From NCBI GenBank assembly GCA_903827245.1, contig CAIKHO010000001.1, positions 41,416-105,415 on the forward strand: a DNA stretch of 64,000 nt, written 5' to 3'. A model generated the notes under the pieces. It was not told the origin of the DNA, made no database searches, and was given only the letters and a program-made list of their open reading frames with translations. Source of the stretch: an uncultured Opitutia bacterium. Its GTDB lineage: Bacteria > Verrucomicrobiota > Verrucomicrobiia > Opitutales > Opitutaceae. The position numbers and the translations under genes are program-made. Below, piece after piece: positions 61,415 through 64,000 of this stretch. How positions within the stretch are numbered: the first letter of the stretch is position 1; each line of letters starts with the position of its first letter.

Positions 61415-61784
61415 AACCGAATCTCACGCCTGGCGCCAACTCGAGGATCATGCCGCCGCCTGCCTGCCTGCCGGCTTTGCGAGTCGCGTGCTCTCGGCGG
61501 CCCGTCCCCCGGAAGCCCGGGTCTGGAACGAGCTCGAGGCCCATGCCGCCGCCCAGTTGCAGGCCGGCTTCGCCGACCGCGTGCTTCGCGCGATGCGCGC
61601 GGCCATGCCCGTGCAGATGCCCTCCGTCTTCAGCCAGTTTGCGCTGAGTGCCGCGACGGCGGCGCTTTGCCTGATTGCCGTGGTCTATGTCCATGACCGG
61701 AGCACCCGGCTGGAAAACGAGCGTAATCTTGCCAGCTGGCAGCAGGTGGCCATGGAGGCCCAGGACATTGACCTGAGTCCATGA
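61404..61784 (+). CDS. Putative anti-sigma factor with a duplicated motif
   Basis: 126 residues. Two tandem copies of about 30 residues (W-x-LE-HAAA-L-AGFA-RVL-A-R), the first starting AWRQLEDHAAACLPAGFASR, the second VWNELEAHAAAQLQAGFADR, then one membrane helix (FALSAATAALCLIAVVYVH) and a short periplasmic tail. The layout (cytoplasmic sigma-binding part, single helix, overlap with an ECF gene) fits an anti-sigma factor, but there is no HxxxCxxC zinc motif and I do not recognise the repeated unit. Confidence 0.65.
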   Translation: MKPETESHAWRQLEDHAAACLPAGFASRVLSAARPPEARVWNELEAHAAAQLQAGFADRVLRAMRAAMPVQMPSVFSQFALSAATAALCLIAVVYVHDRSTRLENERNLASWQQVAMEAQDIDLSP

Positions 61785-62425
61785 AGCAGCGCGTGCTGGT
61801 CGCCCTCCTGACGGTGCTGGTGTTTGCCTCCGGCTTCGCCGCGCGCGTCTGGACGGAAGGCAGCACCGCCTTGCCCCCGCCCCCTGCGCCGATCGGAAGC
61901 GAGTTTGCCCCCCCGCCGACCAGTGCGGCGCACACGCCGGCGGCCGACGCGAAAAAGCCGGTGGACCGCCGGGCGCAGCTCATCGCGGAAATCGAAAAAT
62001 TGGGGCCGCAGATCACCATGTTCCAGGCAAAGATGGACGAGCTCGATGCCGGGTTCGATCGCGATTTCACGGCGATCTTGAACGACGAGCAGCGCCTACG
62101 CCGCGCGGACGCCCAAAAGAAGCGGGCGGAAAAGGCCCGGAGCGGCCCGGCGCCGAAAATTACCTCCCAGCTCAGCGACGAGGAGATCGAGCGCGGACTG
62201 AAAATGCCGCTTTCCATGTTGCTGGCCAAGGTGGCCGTGACGGAAAAGCTCAAGAGACTGACCGAAGCGAACACGCTCGATGCCGCGCAGCAGGAGCAGG
62301 CGCGCGATTTGCTCCTCAAGTACCGGGAGAAGTTCCTCGCCCTCGTCGACTCCGTGCCGCCCACCAGTTTCCGGCTGAGCAGCCTCGCGCTGGACGTCCA
62401 GAAGCTCAGCGAGCCCAAGAAGTAA
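61781..62425 (+). CDS. Periplasmic helical protein of the sigma operon
   Basis: 214 residues; start overlaps the previous stop by ATGA. An N-terminal signal or anchor helix (LVALLTVLVFASGFAAR), a proline-rich stretch, then long amphipathic helices (AQLIAEIEKLGPQITMFQAK; FTAILNDEQRLRRADAQKKR) and a helical end. The pattern recalls CpxP/ZraP-like stress sensors that hold repeated helices, but the LTxxQ motif is not present in standard form (LNDEQR). Likely the sensing partner of the sigma/anti-sigma pair. Confidence 0.65.
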   Translation: MKQRVLVALLTVLVFASGFAARVWTEGSTALPPPPAPIGSEFAPPPTSAAHTPAADAKKPVDRRAQLIAEIEKLGPQITMFQAKMDELDAGFDRDFTAILNDEQRLRRADAQKKRAEKARSGPAPKITSQLSDEEIERGLKMPLSMLLAKVAVTEKLKRLTEANTLDAAQQEQARDLLLKYREKFLALVDSVPPTSFRLSSLALDVQKLSEPKK

Positions 62426-62483
62426 TCAGGCCGGCGGCTGCCGGCTCCCGCCGGGCTTGACCGCCGCGGGTTGGGCCGCGTGA

Positions 62484-63869
62484 ATGGCCCGCATGGTGCC
62501 GAGCGTATTGATCGTCGACGACGAGAAGCATACCCGCGAGGGCCTGCAGCAGGCGCTGGCGGAGAACTACGACGTCACGGTGGCCGGCAACGCCGACGAG
62601 GCGTTCAACCTCATGGACGCGCAGGAGTTCGACGTCATCCTGACCGACCTGCGCATGCCGGGAAAATCCGGCCTCAAGGTCATCGACAAGGCCCTCGCGC
62701 TGCCGGGCCGGCCCGCGGTCCTGATGATGACGGCGTACGGCAACGTCGAGACCGCGGTCGAGGCGATGAAGCGCGGCGCCGTCGATTTCCTCACCAAGCC
62801 GGTGAACATCGAGCGCCTTGAGGTGCTCATCCAGCGGGCGTTGAAAACCAAGACCCTCGAGGTCGAGGTCAAGCAGCTGCACGAGCGGCTCGACGAGAAG
62901 TTCAATTTCGACGGCATCCTGGGCCACTCGCAAAAACTGAAGGACGTGCTCGACCGGGTGAAACTGGTGGCGCCGTCGCGGGCGACCGTGCTCGTGGAGG
63001 GCGAGTCCGGCACGGGCAAGGAGCTGGTGGCGCAGGCGATCCACCAGTCGAGCCCGCGGCTCCGGGCGCCCTTCATCGCGGTGCACTGCGCGGCGCTGTC
63101 GGAGAGCCTGCTCGAGAGCGAGATCTTCGGACACGAGCGCGGCTCGTTCACCGGCGCGACGGAGCGCCGCATCGGCCGCTTCGAGGCGGCGGACGGTGGC
63201 ACGCTTTTCCTCGACGAGATCGGGGAAATCTCGGCCTCGACGCAGGTGAAACTGCTGCGGTTCCTCGAGACCAAGGCAATCGAGCGGGTGGGCGGCTCGA
63301 AGCCGATCGAGCTCGACGTGCGCCTCGTCGCGGCGAGCAACCGCAGCCTCGAGCAGCTGGTGCGCGAGGGAAAGTTCCGCGAGGACCTGTTCTTCCGCCT
63401 CAATGTCGTCCGCATCACCCTGCCGCCGCTGCGCGAGCGCGCGGAGGATGTGCCGCTCCTGCTGGCGCATTACATCAAGGTTTTCTCGGAGGAGAACGGG
63501 GTGCCGCCGCTGACGGTGGAGCCCGGCGCCCTCGCGACGCTCCAGGCCTATCCCTGGCCCGGCAACATCCGGGAGCTGCGCAATTTCTGCGAGAACGCGG
63601 TGGTGCTGCGCCGCGGGGGCAGCCTGACCGAGTTCGACCTGGAGCCGAAATTCCGCGGCGGCGCCGGGAGCTCCGCCCCGGGCCCGGGGTCCGCGGCCGC
63701 CCCGCTGGCCAATCCGCTGTCCGTCGAGGAAAATGAAAAGCGCCTCCTGCGCGAGTCGCTCATCAAGGCGCGCGGCAACCGCACGAAGGCCGCCAAGTTC
63801 ATGGGCATCAGCCGCCGCACGCTGCACCGCAAGATCGCCCAGTGGCCGGAACTCGACGTGACGGACTGA
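62484..63869 (+). CDS. NtrC-family sigma-54-dependent response regulator
   Basis: 461 residues. Receiver with Asp55 ([13 protein letters not shown]), AAA+ domain with Walker [16 protein letters not shown], the sigma-54 contact loop GSFTGA (canonical GAFTGA with Ser), Walker [12 protein letters not shown] and arginine-finger region, and a Fis-type HTH at the end ([20 protein letters not shown]). It activates sigma-54 promoters when phosphorylated, probably by the kinase at 58921. Its stop overlaps the next start. Confidence 0.95.
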   Translation: MARMVPSVLIVDDEKHTREGLQQALAENYDVTVAGNADEAFNLMDAQEFDVILTDLRMPGKSGLKVIDKALALPGRPAVLMMTAYGNVETAVEAMKRGAVDFLTKPVNIERLEVLIQRALKTKTLEVEVKQLHERLDEKFNFDGILGHSQKLKDVLDRVKLVAPSRATVLVEGESGTGKELVAQAIHQSSPRLRAPFIAVHCAALSESLLESEIFGHERGSFTGATERRIGRFEAADGGTLFLDEIGEISASTQVKLLRFLETKAIERVGGSKPIELDVRLVAASNRSLEQLVREGKFREDLFFRLNVVRITLPPLRERAEDVPLLLAHYIKVFSEENGVPPLTVEPGALATLQAYPWPGNIRELRNFCENAVVLRRGGSLTEFDLEPKFRGGAGSSAPGPGSAAAPLANPLSVEENEKRLLRESLIKARGNRTKAAKFMGISRRTLHRKIAQWPELDVTD

Positions 63870-64000
63870 TGAGCAAGCACCCGGCCGGTCCCGGCGAGGG
63901 CAAATCGACCACGCTCCACCATCTCGCGCGCATCATGGCGGCGGCGGGAGAGCGCGTGCTGCTGATCGACTCCGACGTGCGCCGCCCGACGCAGCACCGG
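63869..64000 (+). CDS. P-loop ATPase of the ParA/BY-kinase type, truncated by the window end
   Basis: The first 44 codons only. Walker A is GPGEGKSTT (residues 7-15), followed by an [20 protein letters not shown] segment like the A' motif of tyrosine autokinases of exopolysaccharide export (GEGKSTT, IDxDxRRP). The start overlaps the regulator stop (TGATG). Unusually, no beta strand precedes the P-loop: only six residues separate the start from it, so a longer upstream start or an N-terminal deletion is possible. Confidence 0.7.
   Translation, partial: MSKHPAGPGEGKSTTLHHLARIMAAAGERVLLIDSDVRRPTQHR

Noticed and set aside
60168..61784. 538-codon frame running through the sigma gene
   Set aside because: Only the last 126 codons (from ATG 61404) look protein-like; the rest is antisense to the lipoprotein and out of frame in the sigma gene.

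Overview
This is a high-GC chromosomal window from a Gram-negative, aerobic bacterium. Evidence for an outer membrane is lpxB, a LolC/LolD pair, a TonB-dependent receptor and a porin. The gene set (dnaK-groES-groEL run, caa3-type oxidase with CtaG, RNase HII together with RNase HIII, weak or absent Shine-Dalgarno signals, many intergenic inverted repeats) looks most like Verrucomicrobiota, probably Opitutaceae. This is inference from gene content and style; no database search was possible.

Layout. 0-8.5 kb: queA, a tRNA-Thr(CGU), an AT-rich 0.5 kb gap holding a 41-bp palindrome, a type IV pilin-like gene, a LON-domain protein, dnaK-groES-groEL and a PhnP-like metallo-hydrolase. 8.5-17.5 kb: a complete sulfate uptake and cysteine cassette (Rrf2 regulator, small DUF2292 protein, OprO/P-type porin, sulfate-binding protein, two tandem M14-like proteins, cysT, cysW, cysA, cysK). 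17.5-28 kb: caa3-type cytochrome c oxidase (ctaG; coxBACD), azurin, a ctaA-ctaB-DUF420 operon, and a SCO protein translationally coupled to a copper-type secreted protein. 28-33.7 kb: exported protein, AMP nucleosidase, lipA, lipB, TMEM175-like channel, lysS. 33.8-41.2 kb: lolC-lolD, Gfo/Idh oxidoreductase, lpxB, hybrid histidine kinase. 41.2-50.3 kb: ccsA-hemA, AraC/GyrI regulator, methyltransferase, rRNA m5C methyltransferase, dnaE. 50.6-58.8 kb: TonB receptor, rpsU, TIM-barrel isomerase, a nucleotidyltransferase-GHMP kinase fusion, mutY, rnhC-rnhB. 58.9-64 kb: an NtrB-like kinase and an NtrC-like activator bracketing an ECF sigma factor, a putative anti-sigma and a periplasmic protein, then a P-loop ATPase cut by the window edge.

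How genes work together. The sulfur block would bring sulfate across both membranes and fix sulfide into cysteine under an Rrf2 regulator. The respiratory block encodes the oxidase core, heme A synthesis (CtaA/CtaB), copper insertion (SCO, CtaG) and a possible electron donor (azurin).

The most unusual features are: a tandem M14 pair in the sulfate operon whose first member has lost every zinc-site residue; at least six families of short inverted repeats, several abutting stop codons and several translated as part of proteins (methyltransferase, dnaE, lipB and the copper-type protein); a cytidylyltransferase-GHMP kinase fusion; and a putative anti-sigma factor built from a duplicated motif.
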